NCBI RefSeq assembly: GCF_036231945.1
Contig: NZ_CP109599.1
Coordinates: 1,178,001 to 1,242,000 of the forward strand
From: Streptomyces sp. NBC_01429
GTDB lineage: Bacteria > Actinomycetota > Actinomycetes > Streptomycetales > Streptomycetaceae
Length of the DNA stretch: 64,000 nucleotides
Direction: 5' to 3'
Part shown: piece after piece, positions 11,601 through 33,047 of the stretch
Position numbering within the stretch: position 1 is the stretch's first letter
Layout of the letters: every line of letters begins with the position of its first letter
Program-made: the position numbers and the translations under genes
Notes under the pieces: generated by a model
Database searches by the model: none
Told to the model about the DNA's origin: nothing
Seen by the model: the letters and a program-made list of their open reading frames with translations, nothing else

Positions 11601-13370
11601 TTCCGCGGCGAGCAGTTCGGAGGCCATGCCGATCCACTGCGAGCCCTGGCCGGGAAAGACGAAGGCGATGCGGGACTCGGCCGCCCGGTCGCCCCGTACC
11701 ACCTGGGAAGCGGCCTGTCCCCCGGCGAGGGCGGTCAGTCCGGCGGTCAGCTCCTCGCGGTCGGCGCCGATCACCACCGCGCGGTGGCTGAGCGCCGCCC
11801 GGGAGGTGGCCAGCGCGTGGGCGACGTCGGGCAGAGGGGCGCCGGGGATGCGGTCGAGCAAGCGCCGCGCCTGGGCGGCGAGTCCCGCCTCGCCCTTCCC
11901 GGACAGGACGAGCGGCAGCGGGCCGGTCCACGCGTCGGTGTCCCGCGCGGGCCCGGTGGGTTCGGTGGACCCGTCCAGCGCTGCCTCGGGCACGCCCTCC
12001 AGGATCACGTGCGCGTTGGTGCCGCTGATCCCGAACGACGACACCGCGGCGCGCCGCGCGTCGCCCTCGGGCCACTCCCGCGCCTCGCTCAGCAGCTCGA
12101 CGGCGCCCGCCTCCCAGTCCACCTGGGAGGAGGGCCGGTCGGCGTGGAGCGTCTTCGGCAGCCTGCCGTGCCGCATCGCCATCACCATCTTGATCACACC
12201 GGCGACGCCCGCCGCCGCCTGCGTGTGACCGATGTTCGACTTGATCGACCCCAGCCACAGCGGCTGCTTCTGCGTGTGGTCCCGGCCGTAGGTCGCGAGC
12301 AGCGCCTGCGCCTCGATGGGGTCGCCGAGCGGGGTGCCGGTGCCGTGCGCCTCCACCGCGTGCACCTGGTCACCGGTGAGCCGGGCGTTGGCCAGCGCCT
12401 GCCGGATGACCCGCTGCTGGGAGGGGCCGTTCGGGGCGGTCAGTCCGTTCGACGCGCCGTCCTGGTTGGTGGCGCTGCCCCGGACCAGGGCGAGTACGGG
12501 ATGGCCGTTGCGCGTGGCGTCGGACAGCCGCTCCAGCAGCACCATCCCCGCGCCCTCGCCCCAGCCGGTGCCGTCGGCGCCCTCGGCGAACGACTTGCAG
12601 CGGCCGTCCAGGGACAGCCCGCGCTGCCGGGAGAAGTCCACGAAGGTGTCGGGGGTGGACATCACGGTCACCCCGCCGGCGAGCGCGAGCGAGCACTCCC
12701 CCTGCCGCAGCGCCTGGGCGGCGAGATGCAGCGCGACCAGGGAGGACGAGCAGGCGGTGTCCACGGTGACGGCGGGGCCCTCAAGACCCAGGGTGTAGGA
12801 GACCCGGCCGGAGGCCACACTGCCCAGGTTGCCGTTGCCGAGATATCCCTCGACGCCCTCGGGCACCTCGGTCAGCCAGCTGCCGTAGTCGTGGTACATC
12901 ACCCCGGCGAAGATGCCGGTGCGGCTGCCGCGCAGGGTGTGCGGGTCGATACCGGCCCGCTCGAACGCCTCCCAGGCGGTCTCCAGCAGCAGCCGCTGCT
13001 GCGGGTCCATCGCGAGGGCCTCGCGGGGCGAGACACCGAAGAACCCGGCGTCGAACTCCGGTGCGTCGTAGAGGAATCCGCCCTCGCGGACATGGGTCCT
13101 GCCCGGCGCGTCCGGGTCCGGGTCGTACAGGCCCTCGACGTCCCAGTCACGGTTGGCCGGGAAGTCCCCGATGGCGTCGACACCCTCGTCCACCAGCCGC
13201 CACAGCCGCTCGGGCGAGTCGACGCCGCCGGGGTAGCGGCAGCTCATCGCCACGATCGCGACCGGCTCCTCGGCGGCGGCCGTGACCTCCGCGTTCCGCT
13301 GGCGCAGCCGTTCGTTCTCCAGCAACGACTCGCGCAGCGCCTCGACGATCTGCTCGACAGATGTATCCAC
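2688..13370 (-). CDS. Type I modular PKS, modules 3 and 4 (two KS-AT-DH-KR-ACP)
   Basis: About 3560 residues. An N-terminal coiled-coil docking helix ([19 protein letters not shown]) is followed by module 3: KS ~35-457 (TACSSS, HGTGT and NIGHT intact), AT ~563-843 with GHSQGE and YASH (methylmalonyl type), DH ~930 with HxxxGxxxxP, KR from ~1403 with LDD and Tyr in [10 protein letters not shown] Ser ~1708. Module 4: KS from ~1768, AT ~2310 with GHSIGE and HAFH (malonyl type), DH ~2687, KR from ~3128 with LDD and Tyr in GNYAAGN, ACP Ser ~3433. A C-terminal docking segment ending [10 protein letters not shown] follows, with no thioesterase, so the chain passes to another PKS outside the window. 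No ER is present; both modules should install a double bond. I prefer GTG at 13370 (AGGGAG 10 nt upstream, normal docking-domain length) over an upstream GTG at 13436 that lacks a ribosome site. Confidence 0.95.
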   Translation of the reverse strand: MDTSVEQIVEALRESLLENERLRQRNAEVTAAAEEPVAIVAMSCRYPGGVDSPERLWRLVDEGVDAIGDFPANRDWDVEGLYDPDPDAPGRTHVREGGFLYDAPEFDAGFFGVSPREALAMDPQQRLLLETAWEAFERAGIDPHTLRGSRTGIFAGVMYHDYGSWLTEVPEGVEGYLGNGNLGSVASGRVSYTLGLEGPAVTVDTACSSSLVALHLAAQALRQGECSLALAGGVTVMSTPDTFVDFSRQRGLSLDGRCKSFAEGADGTGWGEGAGMVLLERLSDATRNGHPVLALVRGSATNQDGASNGLTAPNGPSQQRVIRQALANARLTGDQVHAVEAHGTGTPLGDPIEAQALLATYGRDHTQKQPLWLGSIKSNIGHTQAAAGVAGVIKMVMAMRHGRLPKTLHADRPSSQVDWEAGAVELLSEAREWPEGDARRAAVSSFGISGTNAHVILEGVPEAALDGSTEPTGPARDTDAWTGPLPLVLSGKGEAGLAAQARRLLDRIPGAPLPDVAHALATSRAALSHRAVVIGADREELTAGLTALAGGQAASQVVRGDRAAESRIAFVFPGQGSQWIGMASELLAAEPVFATAMTECAEALAPLVDWDLLETVRGGQPLDRVDVVQPALWAVMVSLARMWRSYGVEPAAVIGHSQGEIAAACVAGALSLTDGAKVVALRSRAIAGELSARGAMMSVALPVERVRERLTPYDGRISVAAVNGAASVVLSGDTGAVDELCETLKAEGVRAKRLPVDYASHSAQVESIRDRLLTELADVAPRPAEVPFYSTVTGALLATEGLDAEYWYTNLRQSVLFDDTTRVLLDSGYGVFVECSPHPVLVHSIEETADAVGAEVAGIGSLRRDEGGAARFLTSLGEAFTRGVPVDWRTAFSDRPVGRFDLPTYAFQRERFWLGRSPGVGDVTAAGLTTAGHPLLGAAVTVAEGGMLFTGRLSAATAPWLADHAVGGTVLLPGTAFVELAVRAGDEVGCGQVEELTLEAPLILPARGAVQVQLSLGEDDGTGRRPLAVHSRTEGDEGDWTRNASGLLAPDAADAGFDLAAWPPPDARPVPLDGVYDRLAEQGYHYGPAFQGLRTVWTLGDDTFAEVELPVEPSDFALHPALFDAALHAAGLGDAGAGTEARLPFAWNGVSVFAAGATALRVRISGTDTLRIQLADATGAPVASVDGLTTRAVDPAALSSAPRSDDLYRLDWPELPAVTAPATAPTYAVLDAGLLGAVGPDADGLYASGLDALETVPDFVVLPLGGAPDREDRDPVAGARTAAVQVLETVRQWLTGDRFAASRLVVLTRRAVAVGAEGVDDLPGAAVWGLVRAAQGENPDQFVLVDTDTALDGSVEAAVAAAASGEPQLALRDGRVHLPAMARGAAPDPRDGTGGSSFGPEGTVLITGGTGVLGCLVARHLVTRHGVRRVLLAGRGGVASDDLSDLTADPDVTVTVAACDAAERDQLAALLASVPAEHPLTGVVHLAGALDDGLVSALTPERLDTVLRPKADAAWHLHELTRDLGLTAFVLFSSAAGTLDGAGQSGYAAANAFLDGLAHHRAALGLPATSLAWGFWEQRTNMTAHLSDADVARMARSGVRPLATADGLALFDTALAAAETVLLPIGLDLAVLRRAGSPAPLLRGLVRTPARRTAASAATGTTLQDRLIALAPAERAALLFELVRTHVAAVLGHEPDMVLDPRRAFREAGFDSLTAVELRNRLGAAVGLRLPATLVFDYPDSTALVGYLVAELVGSAEPAATGPAVTVPVPVQDEPIAIVAMSCRYPGDVSTPEELWRLLADGGDGISAFPADRGWDVAGIYDPEPGTAGKCSTREGGFLHDAADFDGDFFGVSPREALAMDPQQRLLLEVSWEALERAGIDPHSVRGSRTGVFTGVMYHDYGSRLSNAPEAVRDYLGNGSLGSVASGRVAYTLGLEGPTLSVDTACSSSLVALHLAAQALRQGECTLALAGGVSVMSTVDTFVDFSRQRNLAADGRAKSFADAADGTALSEGAGMLLLERLSDARRNGHEVLAVVRGSAVNQDGASNGLTAPNGPSQQRVIRQALASAGLAATDVDAVEAHGTGTTLGDPIEAQALLATYGQDRSEESPLWLGSIKSNIGHTQAAAGVAGVIKMVLAMRHGVLPRTLHVDEPSDQVDWSAGEVKLLTEEREWPETGRPRRAGISSFGISGTNAHTIIEAVEPEPAGRPDAEPAGPVPLLPVLLSAATPQALAAQAERLLPLADESIADLAFSLATGRAALAHRAGITARDRDELTAGLAALASGAAGSPGATLPGTTAPGAAVPGPVRGKQVAGKLAYLFTGQGAQRPGMGQALYAEHPAFRAALDDACRHLDREFAVQLGAPATTALREIVFAAPDSAEAALLDRTMYTQSALFAVESALFRLLESWGVRPDLLAGHSIGELTAAHVAGVLTLEDAARLVVARGRLMQALPAGGAMLAVDATEEEVLPHLGDTVSVAAVNGPRAVVVSGDEEAVAAVGAAFGDRRTKRLRVSHAFHSPRMEPMLAEFAEIAAGLRFEPPALAIVSNLTGALATTEELTSPAYWVRHVREAVRFGDGVRTLEAEGVRTFLELGPDAVLSTMGTHCLTDPERSALVPLLRRDREEPVALSTALATLHVRGIAFDRHRVYAGDGVRRIGLPTYAFQRERLWLEDGPSGVLDAGGLGQIPAGHPLLGAEIALAEGDTVALTGRLSLDTHPWLADHAVADVVLLPGSAFVELAVGAADRVGGAQVEELTIERPLILPAHAAIHLQVVAGAADSTGRRPVTVHARAEDDGTGAAWTRHATGVLAPAAAPEPAALAVWPPEGAVPVDLTGSYDRLADQGYGYGPLFRCLRAAWRLGEEVYAELALPEGAQTAGFGLHPALLDSCLHTIDLLDGQDPTVMTLPFAWEGVSLYAAGASALRLRLTPHGAERMSLQLFDPAGAPVAVVSSLRIRPVTAEQLAPPAPVTGDLFALHWTPLELSGDAADPTGGRPADRVLFAPAPGGTSTPVAAREVAGQVLATLQEWLSDDTARLVVVTRGAVGVDGVDDEPELTQSGIWGLVRSANVEYPGRLVLADLDDDPASEAALAAALATGEPELALRGGRAYVPGLTEAADDGSFAGLDPEGTVLITGGTGSLGRLLARHLVDTYGVKHLILGSRSGSTHGLDDLGAAVTAVTCDAADRDALGDLLASLPTDHPLTAVVHAAGVLDDGLVSALDQDRLDAVMRPKADAAWNLHELTRDLDLAAFVLFSSAAATLGAAGQGNYAAGNGFLDALAAHRRAAGLPAHSLGWGLWDTASGMAGGLGEAELRRLARDGVEPLPADRALALFDRALASDRAVLLPMRVRPTEDAPALVRALAPAPARRTVRETPAAADQARPRPEALADRLAGLTPADSRKLLVETVCGHVAEVLGHTRAEAVDPERGFGELGVDSLSALELRNRISADTGVRLSTTLTFDYPNPAAIAALLFDELALADGGAAPDAEAEVIRLEALLDAAAVTEEQRSRVGLRLRAMAAKWTGGPGESERESGPSGPGLESASADELFGILDDELGTYS

Positions 13371-13387
13371 GTCCGTGTCGCTCCCTG

Positions 13388-13422
13388 ATTGCTTGGCGTC
13401 GCTGATTGCTGGGCGTCGCTGG

Positions 13423-13438
<16 letters not shown>
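13388..13438. repeat. Three tandem 17-bp repeats at the PKS gene junction
   Basis: Plus-strand units are ATTGCTTGGCGTCGCTG (13388), ATTGCTGGGCGTCGCTG (13405) and GTTACTTGGCGTCACTG (13422). The last contains the stop codon and final SDAK residues of the upstream PKS. The other two fill the gap to the next start codon. Confidence 0.9.
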
Positions 13439-24357
<10,919 letters not shown>

Positions 24358-24395
24358 CCACGCATCTCCACTTTCGGCCGAAACCGTTTTTCCAC

Positions 24396-24440
24396 ACGGT
24401 AGTGACGTCCCATGAGGGGCTACACCCTTACGCACCCCTA
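24396..24440 (-). promoter_or_regulatory. Predicted PKS promoter with TAGGGG repeats
   Basis: In the 87-nt gap before the first PKS gene the minus strand carries TAGGGG (24440-24435) and TAAGGG (24430-24425), exactly 10 bp apart. After 23 bp comes TACCGT (24401-24396), a plausible -10 box about 40 nt upstream of the ATG. The same layout is found at the two other promoter regions of the cluster. It suggests that the PKS genes have their own activator-dependent promoter besides read-through. Confidence 0.6.
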
Positions 24441-24444
24441 CGGA

Positions 24445-25695
24445 TCACACGGGCGTTTCGAGGTCGAACTTCCGACGGATATAGGAAAGGGATTCCAGAA
24501 GTTCGCCGGAGGTTATGGTGCGCGCGCCGTAGGTGTCCACCAGACCACTCAGAGGCAATTTCCCGATATCCGCCCAGCGCAGCCGTCCTTCGCCGTCGAT
24601 ATAGCTTCTGCTGCGTCCGCTGTTGTCCGGGTGCAGGCAGTAGGGAATATCGAGATATCCGCGCCGGAAGGCCAGCAGCAGTGCCGTGCCGAGATCCGGC
24701 GCCATGTTCAGTACGGCGTCGACGAGCGCCGACGCCTCCGCGTACGTCTGCGAGTCGGCGTCGGCCCCGGTGTCGACCGGGGTGCGGGCCGCCGCGGCCG
24801 CCGCGTACTCCAGCGCGCCGACGTTCTCCTCGATCGTGGGGATCCGGACGGATTCGGCGACGGTCTTGACGATGAGCCGCTCGGAGCCCGAGGCGGCGGC
24901 GAGTTCGGCCGCCTGGCCGAGCAGCCGGTACGCGCCCCGCGGCGACACGGGGTACACGCCCATGTACGCGTAGATGACGACGTGCCAGTCCGCCCCCGGC
25001 AGCAGCTCGGCGCAGAGCCGGCGCAGCGCGGCCACGGCCTCGGCGTCCTGTCGCGCGTTCGTCTGCTGCGCGTAGCTGGCCGAGATGGAGCGCACCCCGT
25101 GCCGGTGGAAGAACAGCGCCTCCAGCGCGCTGATCGCCACCAGCATGCTCGGCGGGCAGAGCTGGCCCAGCATGCAGCCGCCGAAGGTCTCCAGATGGGG
25201 GTCCATGCCGGCCTCGCGGGAGCGGACGAACAGCTCGCACGAGCGCGACCAGTTGTCCATCGACTCCTGGAGCGGGATCCGGCCGTAGGGCAGGCAGTAC
25301 GAGACGGGGCCGCCCTCGGAGGCGTCGAGTCCCGCGGTCATCAGCGCCCGGAAGATGTCCTCGGGGGTGGCGGATCCGTGCCGCACCTGGATGGGGAAGT
25401 CGGCGCCGTACAGGCCGTCCACGACCCCGGCCGTGGTCGCGAGGTCGTGGCTGACGATCGGATAGCCGTTGAGCGACACCCCTTCCAGCAGGGCGAGTCC
25501 GGCGGACTCCAGATCTCCCACCCGGGTGTAGCTGTCCAGGGTGATGGTGCCGACGGTCGTCGCGCGGGCGTCCTTGGTCGCGCGCAGTCCCGCCCGCATC
25601 CTGTCCGGCTCGCTCATCCCCATCCGGGGCTGGACCACCAGTCTCCCGGCGTCGTGGGCCCGGCGCACGAAGGCGCCGAACCCGGTGCCCGTCAT
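24445..25695 (-). CDS. Glutamate mutase large (epsilon-like) subunit
   Basis: 416 residues with similarity to the TIM-barrel subunit of B12-dependent methylaspartate (glutamate) mutase, shorter than the clostridial MutE of about 480. With the small cobalamin-binding subunit encoded just upstream it should isomerise L-glutamate to 3-methylaspartate, the first step of the 3-aminoisobutyrate starter pathway (VinI role in vicenistatin biosynthesis). Visible segments include SYCLPYGRIPLQESMDNWSR and the glycine-rich ETFGGCMLGQLCPPS. The ATG at 25695 overlaps the stop of the small subunit (ATGA), so the two are translationally coupled. The frame stays open further upstream, but that part overlaps the small subunit and reads as low-quality sequence. 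Confidence 0.88.
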   Translation of the reverse strand: MTGTGFGAFVRRAHDAGRLVVQPRMGMSEPDRMRAGLRATKDARATTVGTITLDSYTRVGDLESAGLALLEGVSLNGYPIVSHDLATTAGVVDGLYGADFPIQVRHGSATPEDIFRALMTAGLDASEGGPVSYCLPYGRIPLQESMDNWSRSCELFVRSREAGMDPHLETFGGCMLGQLCPPSMLVAISALEALFFHRHGVRSISASYAQQTNARQDAEAVAALRRLCAELLPGADWHVVIYAYMGVYPVSPRGAYRLLGQAAELAAASGSERLIVKTVAESVRIPTIEENVGALEYAAAAAARTPVDTGADADSQTYAEASALVDAVLNMAPDLGTALLLAFRRGYLDIPYCLHPDNSGRSRSYIDGEGRLRWADIGKLPLSGLVDTYGARTITSGELLESLSYIRRKFDLETPV

Positions 25696-26132
25696 GCCGG
25701 GGTGCGCTGCGGGAGCGAGTCGAGCAGCCGCCGGAAGGTGTCGATGTCGCCCGCGCTGTCGTCGAACACCGCGTCGTATCCGGCCTGGAGCAGATTGGCC
25801 CGCTCCGCCGCGTCCTGCGCACCGGAGATGCCCAGTTTTCCGCCGATGACCGCCGGAATTCCGCTCAGTTCGGGGCGCTCCCGCAGCCGGGTGATCATCC
25901 GCATTCCGTCCTGGTATCCGTGGCCGTTGACGCTGCTCAGGACGAGCAGCGCGGGCCGGCGGGCCAGGCTCTCCGCGATCAGGAGGTCCTCGGGTACGCA
26001 CGGGCCGAGATTGACCACGTCGTACCCCATTTCCTCCAGCAGCAATTGGAGAAAGACCAGATTCCAGGTGTGTGAATCCGATGTGCCACCGGCGACGACG
26101 ACGCTCTCGCCCCTGTTGACCGCTGCGCTCAT
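25692..26132 (-). CDS. Glutamate mutase small, cobalamin-binding subunit
   Basis: 146 residues with a Rossmann-like B12-binding fold (MutS family, VinH role). It binds the adenosylcobalamin that starts the radical rearrangement of glutamate. The expected DxHxxG motif appears as D19-S-H21-T-W-N24: the cobalt-ligating His is present but the usual Gly is Asn. Later segments SSVNGHGYQDG and AVIGGKLGISG match the dimethylbenzimidazole-tail pocket of the family. The start is ATG 26132, sharing one base with the stop of the decarboxylase, and the end overlaps the large-subunit gene by 4 nt. Confidence 0.88.
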   Translation of the reverse strand: MSAAVNRGESVVVAGGTSDSHTWNLVFLQLLLEEMGYDVVNLGPCVPEDLLIAESLARRPALLVLSSVNGHGYQDGMRMITRLRERPELSGIPAVIGGKLGISGAQDAAERANLLQAGYDAVFDDSAGDIDTFRRLLDSLPQRTPA

Positions 26133-27388
26133 CACAGCCCCCGTCCCAGTTCGTAGTCGCGAGTGTGCTGAATGCGGGAGGCCGAGACGACCTCCGGGCC
26201 CCTGACGACGATTTCGGCGGGCGCGGGCCTGCCGAGGAACATCAGCAGGCTGGCCGTCACACCGTAGGAACCGGCGTTGGGAATGGCGACGGTGTCGCCC
26301 GGCGCCAGCGCGGGCAGTTCGATGTCCCGCCCGAGGATGTCGCCGGGGGTACACAACGGCCCGACCAGGCTGGCCAGTTGCTCGTGCGGCGCGCCGGTCT
26401 CGTACGGACGCACGGAGACGGGCAGGATACGGCCGAGGCCGGACATCCCGCCGAAGGAGTTGATTCCGCCGTCGAGGATGACGAAGCGCCGGCCGCGGCT
26501 CTCCTTGAGGTTGACCACACCGACCAGCAGGGTGCCGCTGTCGGCGACCAGATAGCGCCCCGATTCGCAGGCGATGCGCGGGCCGCCGTCGCGCCAGCCG
26601 GGGAAGTGGGTGTCGAGGCTCTCCGCCAGCGCCGCGCGCAGCGCGCCGTAGACCGGCCGCTCGCCGATCACCGCGTACGGTGCGGCGAACCCGCCGCCGA
26701 TGTCCACGAACCGGAAGGCGACGCCGAGTTCGTCCTGCAACTGGGCGGCCAGCGCGATGGTGTGCTGGAACTCGGCGATGAGGCTCGGCTCGTCCGCGGA
26801 GTTGCTGAGCGGGAAGAAGTGCAGCCCGGCCACGGTGGTTCCGGCGACGCCGGTCAGCTCGTCGCGCAGGGCCGGCAGTGTCTCGCTGTCGAAGCCGAAC
26901 TGGGAGGGGACGCCGGTCATCCGGATGCTGGTCGAGGCACTGGCGCTGACACTGTTCACCCGCAGCAGGCAGTCCGCGACGACGCCGAGCCGTACGCCGA
27001 CCGCGCCGATGTGCCGCAGGTCGCCGAGGGACTCGACGGAGAACAGCCGCACGCCCCGGGCGAGCGCCTCCGCGATCTCCTCGTCGGTCTTCCCGGGGCC
27101 GGTGTAGAGCACTTCGGCGGCGTCGAGCCCGGCGTCCAGGACGGCGGTCAGCTCCCCGACGGAGCTGATCTCCGCCCGGCAGCCGCGCCGCCGGGCGCCG
27201 CCGCGCTCCTGGGCGACGCCCATCTCCCGCACGATCTCGGGGTGCGGGTTCGCCTTCACCGCGTAGAACACGTCGACCTCGTCGGGCAGCGCCGCGAACA
27301 GGTCGCGCTTCGCCGCCGCGACGCGGTCGAGGTCGTACACGTACGACGGGGTGCCGAAGCGCTTGGCGAGTTCGGTGTGGCCGGTCAC
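26132..27388 (-). CDS. PLP-dependent (fold III) decarboxylase acting on the carrier-bound starter
   Basis: 418 residues of the diaminopimelate/ornithine decarboxylase fold. Lys45 in FYAVKANPHP is the PLP Schiff-base lysine, Gly231-233 binds the phosphate, and Cys346 in PLCTPGDIL is the usual catalytic cysteine of this fold. By position it is the VinO counterpart, converting 3-methylaspartyl-ACP to 3-aminoisobutyryl-ACP. The related BtrK decarboxylates a carrier-bound glutamate. It starts with GTG and overlaps the end of the upstream ligase gene by 4 nt. Residues 61-72 (ERGGARRRGCRA) look like a small insertion in the strand after the PLP lysine. The fold is certain; the carrier-bound substrate is inferred from the gene order. 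Confidence 0.88.
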   Translation of the reverse strand: MTGHTELAKRFGTPSYVYDLDRVAAAKRDLFAALPDEVDVFYAVKANPHPEIVREMGVAQERGGARRRGCRAEISSVGELTAVLDAGLDAAEVLYTGPGKTDEEIAEALARGVRLFSVESLGDLRHIGAVGVRLGVVADCLLRVNSVSASASTSIRMTGVPSQFGFDSETLPALRDELTGVAGTTVAGLHFFPLSNSADEPSLIAEFQHTIALAAQLQDELGVAFRFVDIGGGFAAPYAVIGERPVYGALRAALAESLDTHFPGWRDGGPRIACESGRYLVADSGTLLVGVVNLKESRGRRFVILDGGINSFGGMSGLGRILPVSVRPYETGAPHEQLASLVGPLCTPGDILGRDIELPALAPGDTVAIPNAGSYGVTASLLMFLGRPAPAEIVVRGPEVVSASRIQHTRDYELGRGL

Positions 27389-28917
27389 GACAGGGTCCTT
27401 TCGAGGATCAGGGCGAGCTGCTTGCGCTCGTGCTTTCCGTGCAGGGTCAGGGGCAGCTCGTCGATCACCCGGCAGACGCCGGGCACCTTGGCCGGCTCCA
27501 GCCGCAGGGACAGCTCGCGCAGCACGGTGTGCGGTTCCACCTCGCCCTCGACGAACACCGCGAGGTCGCGGTCGCCGGCGGGCGGCAGTGCGGCGGCGGC
27601 CCGGACACCGGGGATGTCCATCGTGGCGGCCTCGATCTCGGTGGTGCTCATCCGCACGCCCTTGCGCTTGAACACGTCGTCGCGGCGGCCCTCGTAGTAC
27701 AGGAAGCCGTCCTCGTCCACGTGGCCGTAGTCGCCGGTGTGCAGCCGCCTGCGGCCGTCGACCGGTGAGGGGCGGAAGGTGCGTTCGGTGATCTCCGGGG
27801 CCCGCCAGTAGCCGGGCATGACATGCGGTCCCTCGACCACGATCTCGCCCGTCTCACCGACGGGCACCTCGGTCCCGGTCTCGTCGAGGATGAACACCGT
27901 CGTACCGGGCAGCGGCCGGCCGACCGAGTCGGCCTTGCTGTCCTCGAACTCCGGCGGCAGTACGGAGATGCGCTTGCACTCGGTCTGGCCGAACTGGCGC
28001 ACCACCTCGGCGCCGGGGAACGCGGCCCGCAGCCCGTCGGCGGTCTGCTTGGGCAGGGCGGCGCCGGTGTTGGTGAACATCCGTACCCGCGAGACCTGTT
28101 CCGGCTCGCGTTCGGCCAGGGTGCAGATCATCGTGGCCAGGGACGGCACGATGGGGACCACGGTGGCGCCGGACTCGCGGATCCGGCGCAGCAGCACCAG
28201 GTCCGACTCGCCGTCGGCGAGCACCAGTTCCGAGCGGCCGAGGGCGGAGAGCAGGATCTTGTAGAGCCCGTAGTCCCAGGAGATGGGGAACCGGCAGAAC
28301 ACCACGTCGTCGGGGCGGTAGCCGAGTTCGAGATTGATGGCCTCGGAGGCGAAGACCATCCGGCCGTGCGGGCAGATGACCGCCTTCGGCGCCGCGGTGC
28401 TGCCCGAGGTGTAGACGAGCACGGCGATGTCCTCGGGGCCGGTGACCGCGGGGGTGAGCGCCCGCGCGCCCGCCGTGTACCGCGCGGACACCTCGTCCCA
28501 GACCTCGGTCAGTCCGAGGACCGTGACCGGTGAGAACGAGCCGAGTGCGGCCACCGACGCGTCGGCGGCGATGACCAGCCGGGGTTCGCAGTTGGTGAGG
28601 ACCGAGCGCAGATGGTAGTCCTTCATACCGGTGTTGACCGGCACGAACACCGCACCGCGCCGGGAGACCCCGTAGAACAGCGCGACCAGCTCGCGGGTGC
28701 TCGGCACCTGGACGAGCACCCGGTCGCCGGGGCCGATCCCGCGCGACTCCAGCCACGCGTCCACGGCGTGGCTGTGGGCGACGAGTTCCGGGTAGGTCCA
28801 GCGCCCGTCGCGGTCGGCGACCGCGACGGCGCCGGGTCCGGTGTCCGCTGTCGCCTCGTCAAGCACCTGGTGCACCAGCACGTCAGGCCGGGCTTCCGAT
28901 GTCGAATTACGGTTCAC
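27385..28917 (-). CDS. VinN-like 3-methylaspartate-ACP ligase (adenylation enzyme)
   Basis: 510 residues, class I adenylate-forming enzyme without a carrier domain. Motifs include YTSGSTAAPKA (~169-179), a QFGQTE A5 motif (~308-313), TGDYG and a C-terminal catalytic Lys in HGKHERKQ. It should adenylate a beta-amino acid and load it on the small ACP. Counting residues, Asp215 (SWDYG) and Arg316 (CKRIS) sit at a constant offset of 15 from Asp230 and Arg331, which I recall as the 3-methylaspartate contacts in VinN. The position of VinN Ser299 is Thr284 here. This supports the VinN assignment from sequence but rests on recalled numbering. It begins with GTG, 57 nt after the other ligase. Confidence 0.87.
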   Translation of the reverse strand: MNRNSTSEARPDVLVHQVLDEATADTGPGAVAVADRDGRWTYPELVAHSHAVDAWLESRGIGPGDRVLVQVPSTRELVALFYGVSRRGAVFVPVNTGMKDYHLRSVLTNCEPRLVIAADASVAALGSFSPVTVLGLTEVWDEVSARYTAGARALTPAVTGPEDIAVLVYTSGSTAAPKAVICPHGRMVFASEAINLELGYRPDDVVFCRFPISWDYGLYKILLSALGRSELVLADGESDLVLLRRIRESGATVVPIVPSLATMICTLAEREPEQVSRVRMFTNTGAALPKQTADGLRAAFPGAEVVRQFGQTECKRISVLPPEFEDSKADSVGRPLPGTTVFILDETGTEVPVGETGEIVVEGPHVMPGYWRAPEITERTFRPSPVDGRRRLHTGDYGHVDEDGFLYYEGRRDDVFKRKGVRMSTTEIEAATMDIPGVRAAAALPPAGDRDLAVFVEGEVEPHTVLRELSLRLEPAKVPGVCRVIDELPLTLHGKHERKQLALILERTLS

Positions 28918-28974
28918 GGCGCCCCGTACTACCTTTCATCAGAGCCCTCGCGCAGAGCCGGGGGACGGGCCGTC

Positions 28975-30684
<1,710 letters not shown>

Positions 30685-30708
30685 CGGGGCCCTCACCGTG
30701 ATGTCCCG

Positions 30709-30960
30709 CTATCCGGCGGTGCGCTGGAGCATGTTCTCCACGGTCTTCCACAGGACGCCCGGGGTCTCGAACGTCTCCATGGTCAGCGCGCCGTCGAGGA
30801 ACCGCACCTGGTAGGCGTTCTCCAGATTGCCGAGCAGCTCCACGGTGCCGAGCGAGTCGAGCCCGAGGTCACGGAGTTTGACGTCGCTCTCCAGCGGCTC
30901 CTGCGGCGGCAGGAAGGGCAGGAACCTGCGCAGCAGTTCTTCGAACTGGTCGTCCCACAT
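30709..30960 (-). CDS. Stand-alone acyl carrier protein for the starter unit (VinL-like)
   Basis: 83 residues, a discrete ACP. The phosphopantetheine site is Ser36 in DLGLDSLGTVEL. Flanked by an acyltransferase gene and the two ligases, it should carry 3-methylaspartyl, 3-aminoisobutyryl and then aminoacyl-aminoisobutyryl groups before transfer to the loading ACP of the PKS. The gap to the next gene is only 24 nt. Confidence 0.92.
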   Translation of the reverse strand: MWDDQFEELLRRFLPFLPPQEPLESDVKLRDLGLDSLGTVELLGNLENAYQVRFLDGALTMETFETPGVLWKTVENMLQRTAG

Positions 30961-30984
30961 GCTGACTCCAAAAGGTCGGTGTGC

Positions 30985-31920
30985 TCACGCGGCGCCGGCC
31001 CGGCGCCGCGGTGTCATCGCAAGCCGCGGATTGGCGGGGATGACCTCGAAGTTGCTCGTCGTACAGGGAACGCGGCCGAACAGGCTGTCCGGTCCCGCGA
31101 CACAGACCCGCCGGATGCCGGACCGCTGGAGCGCGGCCACCACCTCCGGCCAGTTCAGGGGGCGCACGAAGCTGTCGAGCAGCATGGTGCGGATGCCGTC
31201 GGCCGTGCGGACGATGGTGCCGTCCTGGTCGGCCACGACCGGCAGGTGCGGGTCACGGAAGTCGAGGGTGGACAGGACCTCGCGCTCGGCCTTGTCCCGC
31301 AGCCCGGCGAACGCGGCCGAGTGCATGGGCGGGCGCATGGTGTAGAGCGACATCCCGCCGACGGAGCGCAGCCGGTTCTGGAGCCGGGGTACGAGGCCCT
31401 CCCGCAGCGCGAGCATGTAGAAGCCCTCGTCGAAGTAGCAGGTGATGTCGTGCCACTCGCCCTCCGCGTCGAGTTCCGCGCGGATCTCGTCGAGTTCCTT
31501 CTCGGGGGTGCGCACGAAGGACAGGCAGACGATGTCGGTGTGTTCACGGCGGAAGTGGTCGTCCATGCAGCGGGCGAGTTCCGCGGTCATCCGGATGGCC
31601 TCGGCGACGGGCAGTGCTCCGGAGTAGGCGATCGCGGCCTTCTCGCCGAAGCTGGGTCCCACGCACAGCGCCGGTTCGACGGACAGGGTCCGGGTGGCCC
31701 AGTGCGCGGAGGCCAGGCAGTTCACCAGGAAGGCGACCTGGGCGGCCTCCGAGTAGTCGCCGTCGGCCTCGCGGAAGGCGTCGACCAGCGAGTAGCCGAG
31801 CACCTCGTCGGCGATGGCGACCAGGCTCCTGGCGTAGGGATTGACCACCATGAACCGGCCGACATCGGCGAAGGCGGACGGGCCCATACCGGGAAAGACG
31901 ATCGCTGTTTCGTTCACCAC
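30985..31920 (-). CDS. Trans-acting acyltransferase moving the protected starter to the PKS (VinK-like)
   Basis: 311 residues, FabD/AT fold. The N-terminal strand TAIVFPGMGPS leads to catalytic Ser90 in GPSFGE and a candidate His200 in RPPMHSAAF. In vicenistatin biosynthesis VinK transfers the dipeptidyl starter from VinL to the loading ACP of VinP1. The neighbouring discrete ACP and the lone loading ACP in the first PKS fit the same role. GTG at 31920 is chosen: GGAGG lies 7 nt upstream and the protein then starts right before the first core strand. An alternative GTG at 31977 would overlap the previous stop and add a repeat-encoded tail MPAVPAVPV. Confidence 0.88.
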   Translation of the reverse strand: MVNETAIVFPGMGPSAFADVGRFMVVNPYARSLVAIADEVLGYSLVDAFREADGDYSEAAQVAFLVNCLASAHWATRTLSVEPALCVGPSFGEKAAIAYSGALPVAEAIRMTAELARCMDDHFRREHTDIVCLSFVRTPEKELDEIRAELDAEGEWHDITCYFDEGFYMLALREGLVPRLQNRLRSVGGMSLYTMRPPMHSAAFAGLRDKAEREVLSTLDFRDPHLPVVADQDGTIVRTADGIRTMLLDSFVRPLNWPEVVAALQRSGIRRVCVAGPDSLFGRVPCTTSNFEVIPANPRLAMTPRRRAGAA

Positions 31921-31952
31921 GGCCTTGCCTCCCTCCACAGACTCTTCCTCTA

Positions 31953-31979
31953 CGGGCACTGCGGGCACTGCGGGCACTA
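31953..31979. repeat. Three tandem 9-bp repeats at a gene junction
   Basis: CGGGCACTG occurs at 31953 and 31962 and as CGGGCACTA at 31971, spanning the stop codon of the amide hydrolase and the spacer before the acyltransferase. It is read as protein only if the acyltransferase starts at 31977. Confidence 0.8.
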
Positions 31980-32888
31980 CAGGCTCTTCAGGAACTCGAC
32001 CATCACTTCGTCGAACCGCTCCGGCTCCTCAAGATGCGGAAGGTGGCTGGAGTTCTCGAAGATCTCCCAGCGCACCTGGGGAATGCCGTCGAAATAGGGC
32101 TGCATGGTGACCGGTGTCGCCTCGTCGTACCGGCCGCCGATCAGCAGCGTCGGCGCCTCGATCGAGGGCAGTCCCTCGATGACGCCCCAGTCCTTCAGTG
32201 TGCCGATCACGTGGAACTCGTTGGGCCCGTTCATCGTGTAGTACACGGTCGGGTCGTTGTAGATCTCCATGAACGAGGAGAGGAAGTCGCGCGGCCACGG
32301 AACGGTCCGGCACACATGACGGTTGTAGAAGACCCGCATCGCCGCCAGGTAGTCGGCGTCGTCGGTGGTACGGGCCGCCTCGTGCCGCAGCAGCGTCTCC
32401 TGCACCCCGGGCGGCAGGGCGGCCCGCAGCACCGCCATCTCGCTGAGCCACAGCGGGTACGAGGCGGGCGCGTTGGCGATCACCAGCCCGCGCAGTCCGG
32501 CCGGCCGGGCCTTGGCGTGCTCGGCGACGAGCAGCCCGCCCCAGGACTGGCCGAACAGGACGTAGCCGGAGCCGACGCCGAGTTCGGTGATCAGATTGTC
32601 CAGCTCGGCGAGGAACAGCTCCACCGTCCAGAAGTCGGCTTCCCTGTCGGGCAGATGGGTCGATCCGCCGTTGCCGAGCTGGTCGTAGTGGACCACCGGC
32701 CAGCCCTTCTCCGCGAGGGAGGCCAGACTGAGCAGATAGTCGTGGGTGCTGCCGGGGCCGCCGTGCACGGCGATGACGGCCGGCCGGCCGCTGTGCAGGT
32801 CGCCGGTGACCCGGTACCACGTTCGGTACTCCCCGAAAGGGACGGTGCCCTTCGCGCTGGGGTCCGGGGACACGGTGACCACCTCCAT
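31977..32888 (-). CDS. Amide hydrolase of the proline iminopeptidase family (VinJ-like)
   Basis: 303 residues, alpha/beta hydrolase. The HGGPG oxyanion loop is at 42-46, nucleophile Ser115 in GQSWGG, Asp255 in GRYDEATP and His282 in SSHLPHLEE complete a catalytic triad. Proline-iminopeptidase-like enzymes in macrolactam clusters (VinJ) remove the protecting amino acid from the full-length polyketide so that the freed amine can close the lactam. There is no signal peptide, so it acts in the cytoplasm. It is the first gene of the minus-strand block, with an AGG site about 10 nt before the ATG and the predicted promoter about 45 nt upstream. Confidence 0.9.
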   Translation of the reverse strand: MEVVTVSPDPSAKGTVPFGEYRTWYRVTGDLHSGRPAVIAVHGGPGSTHDYLLSLASLAEKGWPVVHYDQLGNGGSTHLPDREADFWTVELFLAELDNLITELGVGSGYVLFGQSWGGLLVAEHAKARPAGLRGLVIANAPASYPLWLSEMAVLRAALPPGVQETLLRHEAARTTDDADYLAAMRVFYNRHVCRTVPWPRDFLSSFMEIYNDPTVYYTMNGPNEFHVIGTLKDWGVIEGLPSIEAPTLLIGGRYDEATPVTMQPYFDGIPQVRWEIFENSSHLPHLEEPERFDEVMVEFLKSL

Positions 32889-32933
32889 CGACAGACCTGA
32901 TCCGGGGGATGCACGGGACCGTGATCCGGGACG

Positions 32934-32979
32934 ACGCTAACCCGGCACCGCACCGCTTCTGGACCCCTAACGGCCCCTA
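32934..32979 (-). promoter_or_regulatory. Predicted promoter of the starter-unit operon with TAGGGG repeats
   Basis: On the minus strand TAGGGG occurs at 32979-32974 and 32969-32964, exactly 10 bp apart. A TAGCGT -10 box follows 24 bp later (32939-32934), some 45 nt before the ATG of the first gene. The repeats would sit just upstream of the -35 region, where an activator touches RNA polymerase. Confidence 0.62.
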
Positions 32980-33047
32980 CCCCCGGGACCGTTGGCGCAG
33001 TGCCGCGCCGGGGCCCGGGCAGGCCCGGGACCAGCGGCGGAGCGCAC

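Noticed and set aside
7105..12258. A 1717-codon minus-strand frame overlapping the second PKS
   Set aside because: It is the same strand but shifted relative to the PKS frame, Arg/Gly/Ala-rich, and ignores all conserved PKS motifs.
5436..13388. A 2650-codon open frame on the plus strand through the second PKS
   Set aside because: It is antisense to clear PKS domains and has Gly/Arg/Val-rich composition without any domain pattern. Long antisense frames are a by-product of high GC at third positions. The same holds for frames at 2643-5348 and 15478-22233.
24358..24435. Upstream in-frame start for the first PKS
   Set aside because: The added residues would cover the predicted promoter repeats and -10 box, and there is no ribosome site, whereas ATG 24357 has GGAG 8 nt before it.
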